A stretch of 64,000 nucleotides of DNA from Rhodeus uyekii. Taxonomy: Eukaryota; Chordata; Actinopteri; Cypriniformes; Acheilognathidae. Within the stretch, counting starts at the first letter, position 1, and every line of letters starts with the position of its first letter. Below the pieces are notes generated by a model. That model saw only the letters and a list, made by a program, of their open reading frames with translations, did not search any database and was not told where the DNA came from. The translations under genes were made by a program, and so were the position numbers. The DNA lies in contig JAWRVZ010000055.1 in NCBI GenBank assembly GCA_037043235.1, positions 1,302,001-1,366,000 on the forward strand, read 5' to 3'. Of the stretch, positions 38,681 through 51,010 are shown piece by piece.

Positions 38681-38716
<36 letters not shown>
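38681..38716. repeat. (GAAA)n microsatellite
   Basis: Nine or so GAAA units in coro1a intron 1. Confidence 0.9.
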
Positions 38717-38786
38717 GAAACAGGTAAAGAATAAAGTACTGTAAAAGTATAAAAAAATATATACAAATAATAATGCTTTTTTAAAA

Positions 38787-38840
38787 TCTTAAATGGATAG
38801 TTTACCCCCCTCCCCCCCCCCCCCCCCCCCAAAAAAAAAA
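38787..38840. repeat. TTAAA-GGATAGTTTACCC remnant joined to a C-run and A-run
   Basis: TTAAATGGATAGTTTACCC matches the cyprinid terminal motif seen at 9598-9617 and 50690. It is followed by about 24 C (one T) and 10 A. Only the terminus is preserved. Confidence 0.6.
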
Positions 38841-40038
38841 CTGTGAAAAAGCTCTGTTGATCAGATCAAGAAAATGTTTGGGTGAAGGAGAGTCTCAGTC
38901 ATTATTAACTTTCGATGCAAGGATAAGAAAAAAGATGAATCATGATCATGAAGTTTTGCCTAAAATGTCCATCTGCGTTCCGAAGAAGGAAACGCATTTT
39001 TGTAAAAAATAGTGTGAATTTTATAACCTGCACTAGCAAGCTAATTGCACTGTGTCATTCATTTTGAATTTAATAATTATTGCGAGAAGTTAAATGAATG
39101 GAAACATTTGTACAGTCTTTCTGAAGCATCAAGTTTGTGTGGAAGGATGTGGTGTAACTGAAGTTTTGAACATCTCCTGCGCTCCCACACTTGCTGTGTG
39201 TTAGTCCAGTTACAAGTTTCCTCTCTCTGTTTATCGAATGTTCACTTTCTTTTGCATTTTTCAGTTTACTGAGTTCTGTGATGCTTCAGTGATGCATTGC
39301 AAATGAGTGACATTTGTTAGTCAACTCATTAAGCATTTGCACAAGACAGCGTTTGATATAGTGATGAGAAATGAAAAAAGGTAAAAGAAAGAGAGAGTTA
39401 TAGATGAGAAGAGGGTTTGCAGAAGAGAGTTAGTTTTATCACTAAAACCTGCAGACAACGTGGCATCAGACTTAGAGAAGTAGGCAGAGCATTTCCTTCT
39501 CATTTACTTCATGCTAGTTTCCTCTTTCCTTCCTCTTTCTTGGGGCTTGTTGCCTACATACTGTTTTAAACATAGAAAGATGAAAAACGGTAACTCTTCG
39601 TTACAGGAATTCATTCTAATTCAAGAGAATTTAGTTATTAATACAACTTAAGTGCAAGCATATTGACAACTGCGAAGAGTAAAAATCACCATCAAATGTA
39701 GGAATTTGAGTCAGCCATTTTAACCACCATTCACAAATACGGAAATATCTCAAATAACAGCTTCCTTCAATAATTGTATAACCATGTAGCCTCTAATAAG
39801 ATGCACATTTTTCAACCCACAAAAAGAAAACGTGCTGCAGACAATTATGCAATGGCAGACACTTCTACCTAAAGCAGAGATAAAAGTATACATGCATTCC
39901 CTGGGAATCAAACCCACAACCTTAGCAATGCTTGCACCAAAGTAATGGTGTAAACCCTCATACTTAATTTACTTTTCCAGTTGTTTCTTATATGTATGTG
40001 TTTTCTCTCTCCATCCCTGTGTCATTCTCCAGGTCATC

Positions 40039-40300
40039 ATGTCTAGAAAGGTGGTCAGGACCAGTAAGTTCCGTCACGTCTTTGGCCAGGCGGTGAAGGC
40101 AGACCAGTGCTATGATGACATCAGGATCTCCCAGATGACCTGGGATAGCAACTTCTGCTCTGTCAACCCCAAGTTTGTGGCCATGATCGTGGATGCCAGT
40201 GGTGGAGGAGCATTTATTGTATTGCCTCTGAGCAAGGTGCATCCAGATTAAGCAGTTATTAAGATCACATTAATTGCAGTGTTCATATTGGTATGCAGTG

Positions 40301-40395
<95 letters not shown>

Positions 40396-43300
40396 TGCCC
40401 TTCATTCAAGGTCATTCAAGGTCTCTCTCCCCCCGCTTTTTATATATATATATATATATTCCGTATGTATATATATATATAAAAAGCGGGGGGAGAGAGA
40501 GAGAGCGAGACAGAGAGAGAGAAAGAAATGCCAATAGTAAGATAAAGATAGTTTTATAGTTAGTTGGACTGAATTAGGATTAGGTCCAACTATAGTTTTA
40601 ACCTATTACCTGTTTCAAATGATCTTCTAAAGGCTTTGAATTCTGAATTCTAGATATGTCATGCAGTGTTTGTCTAAATAAGGAAGTTTAAGGTTGAGTT
40701 TCATAAGTCACCAGACCTAGCATCTCTTCTCTTTCTGCTCTCTTGCATCTTGTTATTGCCATATTTGGAGTGCGCTGCTGTCAACACGGCACAGGATGTG
40801 GTGACAGCTTGCAGATTGACAGAGTGACAAAAAACTATGAGAAAAGGACAGCTGCCACTTAGGCTTGACGTGCTTGCTTTTTTAATGTGATCAGCTTAAA
40901 AAATCTTCAAAATGCGATGATGTAATTTTTACTTCATAAAACTTTCAGATTTTTTCAAAATACCTTAAAAAAAATTGCTGATGATTGCACTTCTAATAAT
41001 TGTTTTTGTCTTCCTCTTTTTGTTGTTGCTGTAGAGTTTATTTCATATTTCACATTTGAAGTTCATCTTATCAGGCCATGATCTCTGGTCCTCTGTTTCT
41101 ATATGTTACACTCTCCGCACCCCTGGGTCTTATACTAGAGAATGAATGGGAGTTCTGTCATATTCAATCTGCTGTGCATCTTATACTCAGCTTTGCTCAA
41201 TGGCAGCCATTGTTTCCCAATGAACACGAGAATTTGAGTCAAGCCCTTTCGTTTAGTTTGGGTGGCTTGAGGAAGTTTTGAAAGCGCAGTTTTGAGACTG
41301 ATAACATGATCACCAGGTTTACTTCACACTTGTGAAGTTCACGCATGTCATTGAAGAGGGGAACAATATGAAAAAAAATTCAGTGTTAAAAAAATGTGTC
41401 AACTTTTTACTCAAATTGGCATGTTGATAATATAATTTGAAATTTATATTTTATATTAAATAAAATATTAATGTAGAATGGTAGAACTAGTGGTGTCAAA
41501 AGTTTGGACCCCTTTGTACCAAAAGTTAGTCAGACTTAAGGAAAAGATGAATTTGTTGTGTAACTTAACCAGTCAATTTCTCTGACAGTAACTAAATAAT
41601 ATTTACTTATTTTTGTGTTATTCAGTAATATGAATAATATAATAAATTTCTGTGAAATTGTATACTACTTTAGGATGCATTCATATTTTGAATGATCTTT
41701 TATTTGTTAACTTTTTATCTTAATTTTAGTTTTATTTATTTATGTAGTTTTTATATATATATATATATATATATATAGTTTTAGTAATTGTAGTACTTCA
41801 ACTTTCTTTTTTTCAATTAGTTGCCAAGTCAACATTTAGAATTTTCTATTAAGGTTTTTAAGTTTAGGTTTTCCATCTAGTATTGATAGATTTTATTTTC
41901 ATTTCACCTTTAGATTAAGTTATCAATAACAATAGTGCTTTAGTCCATTTATAAACCATTGTAATTTTTCAAGTTCTTGCTTACGTAGTGCAGCCCTTAT
42001 GAGAGAGAAATCATTTATAGACTCTTCCTGAACATGAACTTGCACACAACACTCACATTTAACAATAGGATTTTTGCAGAGTGAATGTACTCTCGGTGTG
42101 CGTGATGGGAACTCCTGCACGATGCTGTCCTCTCTAAACGAGTTAGTAGTTATTAGGCATAATTGAAGGCATAGCTGTAAAATTGAGATCAGCTGACACA
42201 ACCCTCCTCATCTGTCTGAGATCTCTCCTGCTCTTTTTCTGCTCCGTACGTCAAAGTTTCAATGAGTTCATGTTCTATGTTTAGTTATTTGAAGGAATTG
42301 TGCATGGGTCTATTTATACATGTTTGTGTTTCCACTCCTTTTTACCTAGGTTTCCCTTCGTAACCCATTTGTCCCTTTTCTCTGATTTGTGTTTTAGACG
42401 GGTCGCATCGACATGTCCCAGCCCACTGTCTGTGGTCACACTGGACCCGTATTGGACATTGAATTCTGCCCCCATAATGACAACATCATTGCCAGTGGCT
42501 CTGAAGACTGTAGTGTCATGGTGAGCGGCATGTGCCTTTAGCTTAATGGTTTGATCGAATGACATTTATGAACCAAAACAGTTAATCAATACTCATGCTA
42601 AAGTGAGGAGCAGTGCTGGACCAGTGCCATCCACATCTACTGATGATCATAAATATCAAATAAATGAATGGATAATAAAATGATGTAGGCAAAACAACTC
42701 ATTCTTGGCTTGCTACGATATACAGTAATAGTTTTGTGGAACAATGGGGAAATATTATAAATTAATCTTACTTATCAAGAACAGTGCCTATATCAAACCT
42801 AATGATTTTTATGTAACGCCATTGTGCACACATACTTTTTGTAGATAAAAAAACATGTTCTATCAAGTGTGTAAATTAATAATTTCCTTGATTAAAGTTT
42901 CTTTAAAGTTTTAGTTAAATTAAATTAAATACTGCTTTACATTATTATGTAGTCAATTGTGCATTGGAAATGACCACATAGCACCATCTAGCATCCAACC
43001 AGCTGTAATGCCCGAACTACAATTTTGAACATGGATAATCTAACTCACACTGCTTATTATAACAGACGGTCAATGTTGTTATGTAATAGATCTGGGAGAT
43101 TCCAGAAGGTGGTCTTGTATCACCCCTGAAGGATCCAGTTGTGAAGCTGGACGGACACTCTAAACGTGTGGGCATCCTCAGCTGGCACCCCACTGCCCAC
43201 AATGTGCTAATGAGTGCAGGTAAACCAACATCAGACATCCACCCAACAACCAAAAGTGCATTTATATATGTATGTGCATGTCTAAGCACACTTAGGCTTC

Positions 43301-46017
43301 TTTTACAGTTGAAATGGAATGATGGCGCCCTCTGCTGATTTTTCACACACAGATCTTTAAGTTTACTATGAAAGTGACGTTTTTGCTTCCTATCCTCTCA
43401 TTCTTAACTTATTGGCCTTCTCTTTCTTTTTTTCTCTCTTGGTTTCTGTCTGCAGGCTGTGATAATGTGGTCATCCTGTGGAACGTGGCTCGTGGAGAGG
43501 CAGCGGTGCGCATTGACTCAGTGCACACTGATCTGATCTACAGCGCCAGCTGGAACAGAAACGGCTCTCAGATTCTTACTGCCTGCAAGGACAAGAAACT
43601 ACGAGTGTTTGACCCCCGCAAGGGCTCCGTCATCTATGTGCGTACATGCCTTCAATGGAAAAAATGATAAAATAATGCTAATAAAAATAATAATGCATAG
43701 GGTATAAATAATATATTTGCATTGTTTACCATTCACCACATTGATTTGAACTAGAACTTGTTGTCTTGTGGTGTTAGTATGAGTTTGTTGCTGTACTTAA
43801 AAAGATCAGTTAGTTGTTGGGTTTCTTGTTGCTTTGATGCTGTTTTAAGGCGTTTCATCAGTGATTATTTTATGCTAATGTAAGTATTCAGAAGGCTTGA
43901 GAGAATACTGATTAATACTGATAATAATGTTGAATAATTTGAAGCCATAGTAATTAACAGGAAACCTTAAGTTGTGGTTTTTATTTATTTATATTTATAT
44001 CTAGCCCTTGAAAATGGACTGCATTTTGAACTTTTAACATTCTACATTCAGTGAATGCATTTAAAGTGATTAACTAAATGAATGTAACTCCAACAATGCC
44101 TTTATTTTTTCAAGTTAAAATATGACAATTTGTATTGTGTTCTTTATAGCTTATTTGTCTCGTTCTTACACCTTCCTTTCTGCTCATGTGATCTCTCTCT
44201 CTATTTGTGTTTCAGGAGAAGGACAAACCTCATGAAGGTTCCAGGCCAATCAGAGCTGTGTTTGTGTCTGATGGCAAGATCCTGACCACCGGTTTCAGCC
44301 GAATGAGTGAGCGGCAAGTGGCGCTGTGGGATCCTGTGAGTACATCATGCGCTTCAGAAGCTCTTTTTTTTTCCAGTTTTACATTCAAGTGACTAACAAA
44401 AGTGTGTTGTTTGTGATTGCAGAACAACTTGAGTGAGCCCTTGACTCTGCAGGAGCTGGACACCAGCAGTGGAGTGCTCTTACCTTTCTTTGATCCTGAC
44501 ACTGGTGTAGTGTACCTTTGTGGCAAGGCAAGGAACTAACACAAGTTCAAGTTTTATGATCATGAAGAGTTATTTGTTCATGAAGTGTATATGGTCGGAC
44601 AGGGTGACAGCAGCATCAGATACTTTGAGGTGACAGATGAGGCTCCATATGTCCACTATCTCTCCATGTACAGCAGTAAAGAGAGTCAGAAGGGCATGGG
44701 CTACATGCCTAAGAGAGGCCTGGAAGTCAACAAGTGTGAGATTGCAAGGTAAACACACCCAGCCTTTCACCAATGCCCATGGTGTTTTTGTCCCACAAAC
44801 ATTTAAAATGATAAGCTTATTAAGTTCTTGATTATTTAATATTTATTTCAGGTTCTATAAACTTCACGAGAGAAAGTGTGAACCTGTTGTTATGACCGTG
44901 CCTCGTAAGGTAAGTTTGGATTTAAAGTCAGAGATCAGCTTAAATGTTGTCAAAAGTTTGTGTTTGTTTGAAAGAAATAGTTGCATTCTTCAAGGATGCA
45001 TTAAAGCTACACTGTGTAACCTTTTTGATTAAAAAATAACCAATCATGCCTTTACTTAAATACCCTTTGATAAAATTCTATAATAATGATATCTATTTTT
45101 TGAGCTGTCTTAATTATTAATTTGTCCATGCATGTCAGCTAAAATCCGACTGTGGGTAGCGTGCAGTTAATAGATTGCAAACAAGCAAGATAAATGTACT
45201 TTTTGTCATTAAAAATAACATGCCTTCAGAGAATCACAACAACAACAAAAAAGCCAGATGGCCTAATGTTATATAGTGTAGCATTAAATTGATTGCAAAA
45301 GACAGAAAGGACATTTATAATGTTACTAAGAATTTCTGTTTAAAATATTTCTGCTGTTCATTTGAATTTCTCATTGATCAAAAAATCCTGAAATATATTT
45401 CAGAAATATATAGTTGTTTCCACAAATATATTAAGCAGCACAACTGTTGTCAACCGTGTTACTCTGAAGACCTTAAAAACCTTAAAACCTTAAAAATGTA
45501 AAAATCATACAAGCCCTAAATTTCTTAATGGTGGTGTAAAAATGCCACATTGTTGACTTATTGCAGCTTATTTGTTTTACTGTCTTCATCTAACTTTATC
45601 CTATCCTTGTTTAAGTCTGACTTGTTTCAAGAGGACCTTTACCCTGACACGATTGGTCCAGAGCCATCAGTGGAGGCCGATGATTGGTTTGCTGGTAAAG
45701 ATGGGGAACCAATCCTGATCTCCTTGAAAGACGGTTTTGTGGCTACCACCAAAAATAAAGAGTTCAAAGTCATCAAGAGCTTGATGACCACAACATCCTC
45801 TTCCCCAAACAACCGACAATCTGACAGTGCGGTACGAGAGATTTTATATATCCCTGAACACAGTGAATTGTGTATAAAGCTGAGTTTCTGTCACAACTCA
45901 TTCTGGCATCCTTTCTCTTTCACGCAGGATGTGCAGGCCTTGCAGAATGAGGTGAAAGAGCTGAGAGAGATGGTTGAGCAATTGACCAAGCGAGTGAGTG
46001 AACTGGAGAGCAAGTAG
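40039..46017 (+). CDS. coro1a: Coronin-1A, leukocyte actin-regulating WD-repeat protein
   Basis: Ten coding exons: 40039-40236 (exon begins 40033), 42398-42520, 43090-43219, 43456-43637, 44216-44335, 44423-44527, 44603-44748, 44852-44909, 45616-45831, 45928-46017. They give 455 residues; human CORO1A has 461. The N-terminus SRKVVRTSKFRHVFGQ is the coronin signature. WD40 repeats (GHTGPVLDIEFCPHND, GHSKRVGILSWHP) form the propeller, followed by the conserved C-terminal extension ([20 protein letters not shown]). Exon 11 encodes a coiled coil with the RVSELE trimerisation motif (R-h-x-x-h-E). Coronin-1A binds F-actin and Arp2/3 at the leukocyte cortex and supports T-cell survival and phagosome function. 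Residues such as [15 protein letters not shown] favour 1A over 1B or 1C. All introns are GT-AG except the one after 44527, which starts with GC. Convergent with the claudin gene. Confidence 0.95.
40303..40390. repeat. (TA)44 microsatellite in coro1a intron
   Basis: 88 bases of uninterrupted TA, just 66 bases after the first coding exon. Confidence 0.97.
40422..40500. repeat. Perfect 33-bp inverted repeat (hairpin)
   Basis: Arms 40422-40454 and 40468-40500 are perfectly complementary with a 13-base spacer. Each arm is composed of a CT run, six C, GC, a T run and a TA tract (and the inverse). Followed by a (GA)n tail to about 40527. Confidence 0.95.
44528..44602 (+). other. GC-AG intron of coro1a
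   Basis: The exon must end TGTGGCAAG to keep CGK|GDSS, and the next bases are GCAAGG. No GT lies within 10 bases that preserves the frame. The 3' site GGACAG is normal. At 75 bp it is the shortest intron of the gene. Confidence 0.85.
45002..45288. repeat. MITE in coro1a intron
   Basis: TAAAGCTACACTGTGTAAC at the left is mirrored by GTTATATAGTGTAGCATTAAA at the right. About 285 bp, non-coding, in the intron between 44909 and 45616. Confidence 0.6.
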
Positions 46018-46276
46018 AAAGAGAAAGAGCAAGAGAAACCCCAGTAGAAATTTGCAAATGGAAATAATGAGTCTGTGAATAATGAGAGAAAAAAGGTAAT
46101 AAAGCTACCTATCAGAAAGATCTGTAGAATTATGTGAAAAGTTTTCATGGGATACAATTTTGCAGTCCATTGCACCAAATTTTGCTCTTCAGGGATTACT
46201 TTTTTTTTAAAAGATTTTTTAAAATGTGATTAGATTTGTTTGAAGCTCATTTTAATATATGTTTTATAGGATTTGA

Positions 46277-46282
46277 AATAAA
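46277..46282 (+). terminator. AATAAA polyadenylation signal, coro1a
   Basis: AATAAA lies 260 bases after the coro1a stop and is followed by a T-rich stretch. It implies a short 3' UTR. Confidence 0.7.
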
Positions 46283-46684
46283 GTCAGTGTTATTTTAACA
46301 AAGATTTATTTCTGTGTCAAATTCATTGTTCATTCTGCACACACAAATGTCTTAAATCAGTCAGATTTATTGAAAATACATGAAAATTAATAGAAATGTT
46401 TATGACCAAATACACACACACACAAAAATCTAAATTATGTAGAGCATAATTAGTACAATACAGTTGTAGAGCATTTGCTGTAAATTACCATATCCTAAAC
46501 AGTTCTTGAAAAGCTCAGAAGTGACAAGCGCATTTATTCAGTAGCAGTTTTTGAATGGCACAGATACAGTGACCTGAAAGTATTTTGGACAAAAGCTTGT
46601 CCCATCCCTGAATTATTATAAAGACGTTCATAGTTTATTAGCTGCACTAAGAAATTGCAGCACTAAATTGCAAAAGATATAAAG

Positions 46685-46690
46685 TTTATT
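46685..46690 (-). terminator. Candidate polyadenylation signal, claudin gene
   Basis: TTTATT (AATAAA on the minus strand) lies about 215 bases past the claudin stop. It would leave roughly 400 bases between the convergent transcript ends. Another copy lies near 46531. Confidence 0.4.
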
Positions 46691-46902
46691 ATTAAAAAGC
46701 TTAAAGACTGTATTAACTTTTTTTTAAAACTACAAACACTCCAAAAAAGTAATATTTACATTTTTGTAGATCTTGACCTTTTCTAATGACATTTTTTCTC
46801 ATTTCTTGCCAACTACTAAAGACTACTTACTAATATTAATACATTTTAGATTACAGTTATAATTAGTGTGACTACTTATTAGTTTAACCCGTTTGTATCT
46901 AT

Positions 46903-48382
46903 CTACACATAATTCTTGCTTGGCGCAGAGGCGCTATTGCCGTAATATTTGGCGGTTCCGCTTGATCCTCCAGAGCGGGGTCTGCTGAAGCAACACAGCA
47001 GGCCTCCAGCCAGTAGGAGCAGGGCTCCTCCTCCCCAGCCCACGAAGATACATGCACCCAACTCTCTCTTGTTAGACTGAGGGAACAGTGGATCGTTGAA
47101 ATTGCGTATAGTATTATTAGCAGACCAGCTGACAGGGATGATCAGCAATAAACCTGCGATGATCAACCCAACAGCGGACACCAGACTGACTTTGGGTTTG
47201 ACATCTTCATTGCTAATACAGGTGGTGAAGTCAGCTCCAGCGCACAGAATGAGCAGGGACAGGATAGAGAGCATAGAGCTGACGATGGTCATGGCACGGG
47301 CTGCCTGAAGGTCAGAGCCCAGGTTGAGTAACGATTCGTAGGCTTTACACTGCTGCTGTCCGGTACTCTGGACCACACACTCCATCCACAAGCCCTCCTC
47401 CTGAACCTGTGAGGAGAGAAATAATCATCTAAGCTTATTTACACAAGTTATTAATGGAAGATATTGCTCCTTAGGTTGCATATACATGTGCAGTAATGAT
47501 CAAACTACAGTATTCCTTATGTAATCGAATATTAGAATGATTAAAGTCAACATGAAATCAAAATATATGGAATGTTTTGTAATATTATGGAATATTTTTT
47601 ATGGAAAATTACTTTATTTATGGAATATTACTTTATTATTTTTAAAAATGATTTTTTTTCAACTCCTGTGTCCTCATTATCTTTAGTCAAAATAATTTCC
47701 TCTCATCTCTTCTTTTCTCTGATGATGTGTTTACTGCCGTGAGGGTGGGACAACCTGGTATTGGGTTTATATAGCATTGAGGCATGTAGGATATGGTTAT
47801 GCAGAATAAGACATTTATATGTACTTTATAAGTACCATTAAACAGCTAATAGGCTTAAGCTAACACATGCTAATAAGTAAGTAATTAATAGTGAGAATTG
47901 GACCCTAAAATAAAGTGTTACCAATATTTCTATTTAGCTTTTACTTATTTTTAATTCAGTTTCAGTTATTTCAGTCATTTTGTTTCAGTTGACTGAAACA
48001 TTGCAGTCATTTTTATTCATCTAATATTTCTATTTTAGTTTCCGCACTCATTCTCAACCACTACACCGGCCTTGTGACGTTCTCTCGTGTCCCTCAGTCA
48101 CGCCCTGCTCTCCACAAACATATTTAAATATACTTCAGGTTTATATTGATCACAGCAGTCAGGCCATTTATAGTGGAAATGAAGTCTCTTCTTAATAAAA
48201 TAAATTATAAAATGAAATAGATTATTTATTCTTTAAACAGAAATGTTTACCTGTGCTGTGATAATGTTCTGACCAATGAAGGCAGAAACCTTCCATCTTG
48301 GAATAGCAATGGCCACGACTGTAGCAATGAGACCTAAAATTCCCAGTGCCATACACACGATCTGTACACCAGAGGAGCCCAT
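46903..48382 (-). CDS. Claudin family tight-junction protein
   Basis: Two exons, 48382-48251 and 47406-46903, encode 211 residues in four membrane segments (about 8-28, 80-100, 115-140, 160-183). The first extracellular loop carries the exact claudin signature at standard spacing: Trp30, Gly49-Leu50-Trp51, Cys54 and Cys64. The C-terminus ends in Tyr-Val, a PDZ-binding motif for ZO proteins, preceded by a Ser/Gly-rich tail. Claudins seal or form ion pores at epithelial tight junctions. An intron at this position and the fish-style sequence suggest one of the teleost-expanded claudins related to the CLDN3/4/6/9 group. I cannot name the paralogue. Splice sites are canonical. The ATG at 48382 is chosen because it gives the standard short N-terminus (MGSSGVQ). 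An in-frame upstream ATG at about 48450 would add residues atypical of the family. Confidence 0.93.
48040..48110. repeat. Fragment of the GGCC-rich repeat also seen at 61480-61790
   Basis: CACCGGCCTTGTGACGTTCTC, followed by CGTGTCCCTC, matches the reverse complement of about 61528-61556. Lies in the claudin intron. Confidence 0.55.
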
Positions 48383-49189
48383 TCTGAAAGAGTACATAGG
48401 AGAGATGGTGTTAAAACTGAAAGACCAAAAAATGCCATGACAAAGATACACTCACAAGGTAAGATTTTAACTTATTCCTGTTTGCGTCATTAGTAAGTGG
48501 CATGTTTTGTAAGACATAATCTAGTTAAGTGGTTATGTATTAGGACAGAAACTCAATGGCTCCTCCCCTAAGACAGGCCCCAACAAGAATTTGTATCTTA
48601 GGGCTATATTATATGAAAACATCAGTACTAAGGAAACCTAAAGAAAAAGCTTCAAGTCTCAACAGGTTCTTATCATCTTTATCTGCTCTTAGTGAACTGC
48701 CACTCCCTGAGAAGGGTCTCTGCTCATTCTATTCTATTCGAATGAAGAGGGTGGGGAAAAAACATTGTGTACCTTTTTAGTGAACTGCTTTTATTTCGGC
48801 ACACCCGCACCCCACATGTCTGTGGCTTTTTATGTATGTAGTTCTCACTGAATTTCTCTTATATCTCTTCAGGGTTTGCTTGGCTGATTCATAAAACTGC
48901 TGTTAGAATGTGTGGACTGTAGTTAAGTTGTAGGTCACTATAGTGCATTGTATTATCTTCCTACTCATCACAAACCACCATGGATCAGTGAGAAGGATGG
49001 AAAGATGGATAGAAGAGGTGACCAGGTGGTGCGTGGGCACCAGCAAAATGACTAACGGTAATTGTAATTTTTAGGTCGTGAATCATTCAACAGCTCTCTG
49101 AGCGATTAACATGCTGTTCAGTTCCTTTGAAATGGAATTCTTTCCATCTAAGCAACGATAATTCTACTCTTACCTGAGCTAAAACGAGT
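48383..49189. other. Claudin upstream region, no defined element
   Basis: No TATA box or untranslated exon can be assigned with confidence. Confidence 0.4.
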
Positions 49190-49345
49190 GCGAGCGCAAA
49201 CGAGACTGTTCAAACGCCACCATAGGCACAGCGCCACAGCCGCTTACAGCAGCTCATGGACCGGTCCGCGAATGCGCTCCGCGGCCCGGAACCATTTCAT
49301 CTACGGACCGGTACCGGGCCGCGGACCGGGGGTTGGGGGCCACTG
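49190..49345 (-). mobile_element. hAT transposon terminus fragment, CG-rich
   Basis: Ends GGTTGGGGGCCACTG. The minus strand therefore starts CAGTGGCCCCCAACC, a classic hAT end, followed by repeated GGTCCG/CCGCGG motifs. The other terminus is not visible, so this is a truncated copy. Confidence 0.6.
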
Positions 49346-50248
49346 CTTTAAGTCATTTTATTATATAACGTTTTATGTAATTGACATATGATATACAAAG
49401 ACAACATGATAAATGTTAACAATGCCATGCACTTAAAAAAGCGTTTAAACATGGATACTACACAATACACAAAGTTACCATCCTATATAAAACAAGGTAT
49501 CCTTTATAAATAAATGGAAAAAAGTTTCAACAATACCTTTTGTTTTTAGCTCTTTGAAGAAAATGTATTTTTGCGTTGTCTTTAAGTTAGTCTCCCACCT
49601 TAGCAAACGGTTACCTCTGATAAAGGTGTTTGGATGCGGGGCTGCTTTTGTAGAGGAATGCAATGGGTGGGGTATGAGACAGAGGCGGGTTGGTAAAGGG
49701 GAAAAGGCTAGACTGGACTTGCTCTTTTTCACCGCAGCGATTTTTTAAAACTATTTTTATATCACCTTCCTCAAGTTTTTGTATTGAGAAAATCCATGTT
49801 TGGTATTTTTTCTTTAAAAAAAGAAAACTGTTATTCATACTTGTTCACTCATATCAAGCAACTAGTGATTTTTTTCTACTGTACATCACGTTACCATGCA
49901 ACTCAATGGAAACATGCGTTCATAAGGGACCAGCATCATGATACTATGAATCATAAAGCCTTTGAATCTTCTGTCATAATCATAGTGACATCTCAAAAAC
50001 AACCTCATACCCTCTCCTCATAAGTTCTCCTAGTAACCGTTGAAACTCCACATGACGAATAGAAACTGTCACAAGTTAGAGTGGGTGGGCTTTAAATTGC
50101 AAAACATCAGAGTTGGGAGAGTCTTCATAATAACACAGCTGGGTTATGTAAGAATGGATTCATTCAAAAACTATGTTAATTATGGATTGGGAAAAAAAGT
50201 TTAAGGATGGATCCAGAGGAAGGAAGGGTCTCAAAAAGATTACAACAT

Positions 50249-50249
<1 letters not shown>

Positions 50250-50322
<73 letters not shown>
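50250..50322. repeat. (CT)n microsatellite
   Basis: 73 bases of uninterrupted CT. Confidence 0.97.
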
Positions 50323-50325
<3 letters not shown>

Positions 50326-50495
50326 AGGTTTTTTTGTGAACTTAAGAGTTTTGCTGATGAGGTATAGATATGTAATGCATATCTGATGCTGGATTTTAAA
50401 AAGAATCCGGAAATTCCAATGACACTAATTATTTCAATTTTCCATTTATTCTTTTAAAACAAAAAACAGAAAAGAATATTGCTCTGCCCCCATCA

Positions 50496-50531
50496 CCCCC
50501 CCCCCCCCACACACACACACACACACACACA
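50496..50531. repeat. C-run plus (AC)n
   Basis: About ten C, then nearly pure AC repeats. Confidence 0.9.
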
Positions 50532-50885
50532 TAACTGAAAAACACAACAACAAAAAGACATGTGGTGAACATTGTTCTATATACTGTAATTTCTAGAAAA
50601 TTTCATCAGCAAAGTTTATGACTATGAGTTTTAGTTGTTTTGTTTTTACATGAAAATGCATTGAATGATAAAAAAATTTAGAATGCGTGTTAAAGCAACA
50701 GTTCACTCGAAAATTCCATCATTAATTCCATCTAGCTTACTCTTATGCTATTCCAAACCTGTAAGACTTTCGTTCATCTTTGGAGCACAAATGAAGATCT
50801 TTTTGATGAAATCTGTTTATCAAGTTACACATCAGTTGTGGCGAACGGAAGCTCAAGAATGTTTGCTTGACGTGCGATAACCAAT

Positions 50886-51010
50886 AAGCTTCATTGTTGT
50901 GTGTTAGGCAGCACATCTGAGCTTCAGCAAGAACCAGTAATGTTGATTTTTGTGTTATGCAGCATGTTTGAGCTTCAGCAAGAATCACTGAGGTTCATTC
51001 TTGTGTGTTA
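50886..51010. repeat. Tandem repeat, about 2.4 copies of 52-53 bp
   Basis: Units share TGAGCTTCAGCAAGAA and a TTCATT-TTGTGTGTTA block. It lies inside the left half of the MITE. A related piece recurs at about 56325-56370. Confidence 0.7.

Noticed and set aside
40274..40559. Tyr-Ile repeat proteins
   Set aside because: Translation of a (TA)n microsatellite, not a gene.
48383..48451. Upstream in-frame ATG for the claudin gene
   Set aside because: It would add 23 residues before the standard claudin N-terminus; the ATG at 48382 gives canonical residue numbering (Trp30, GLW 49-51).
50250..50531. CRISPR-like or satellite array
   Set aside because: Only simple CT and AC repeats; no repeat-spacer structure, and the genome is eukaryotic.
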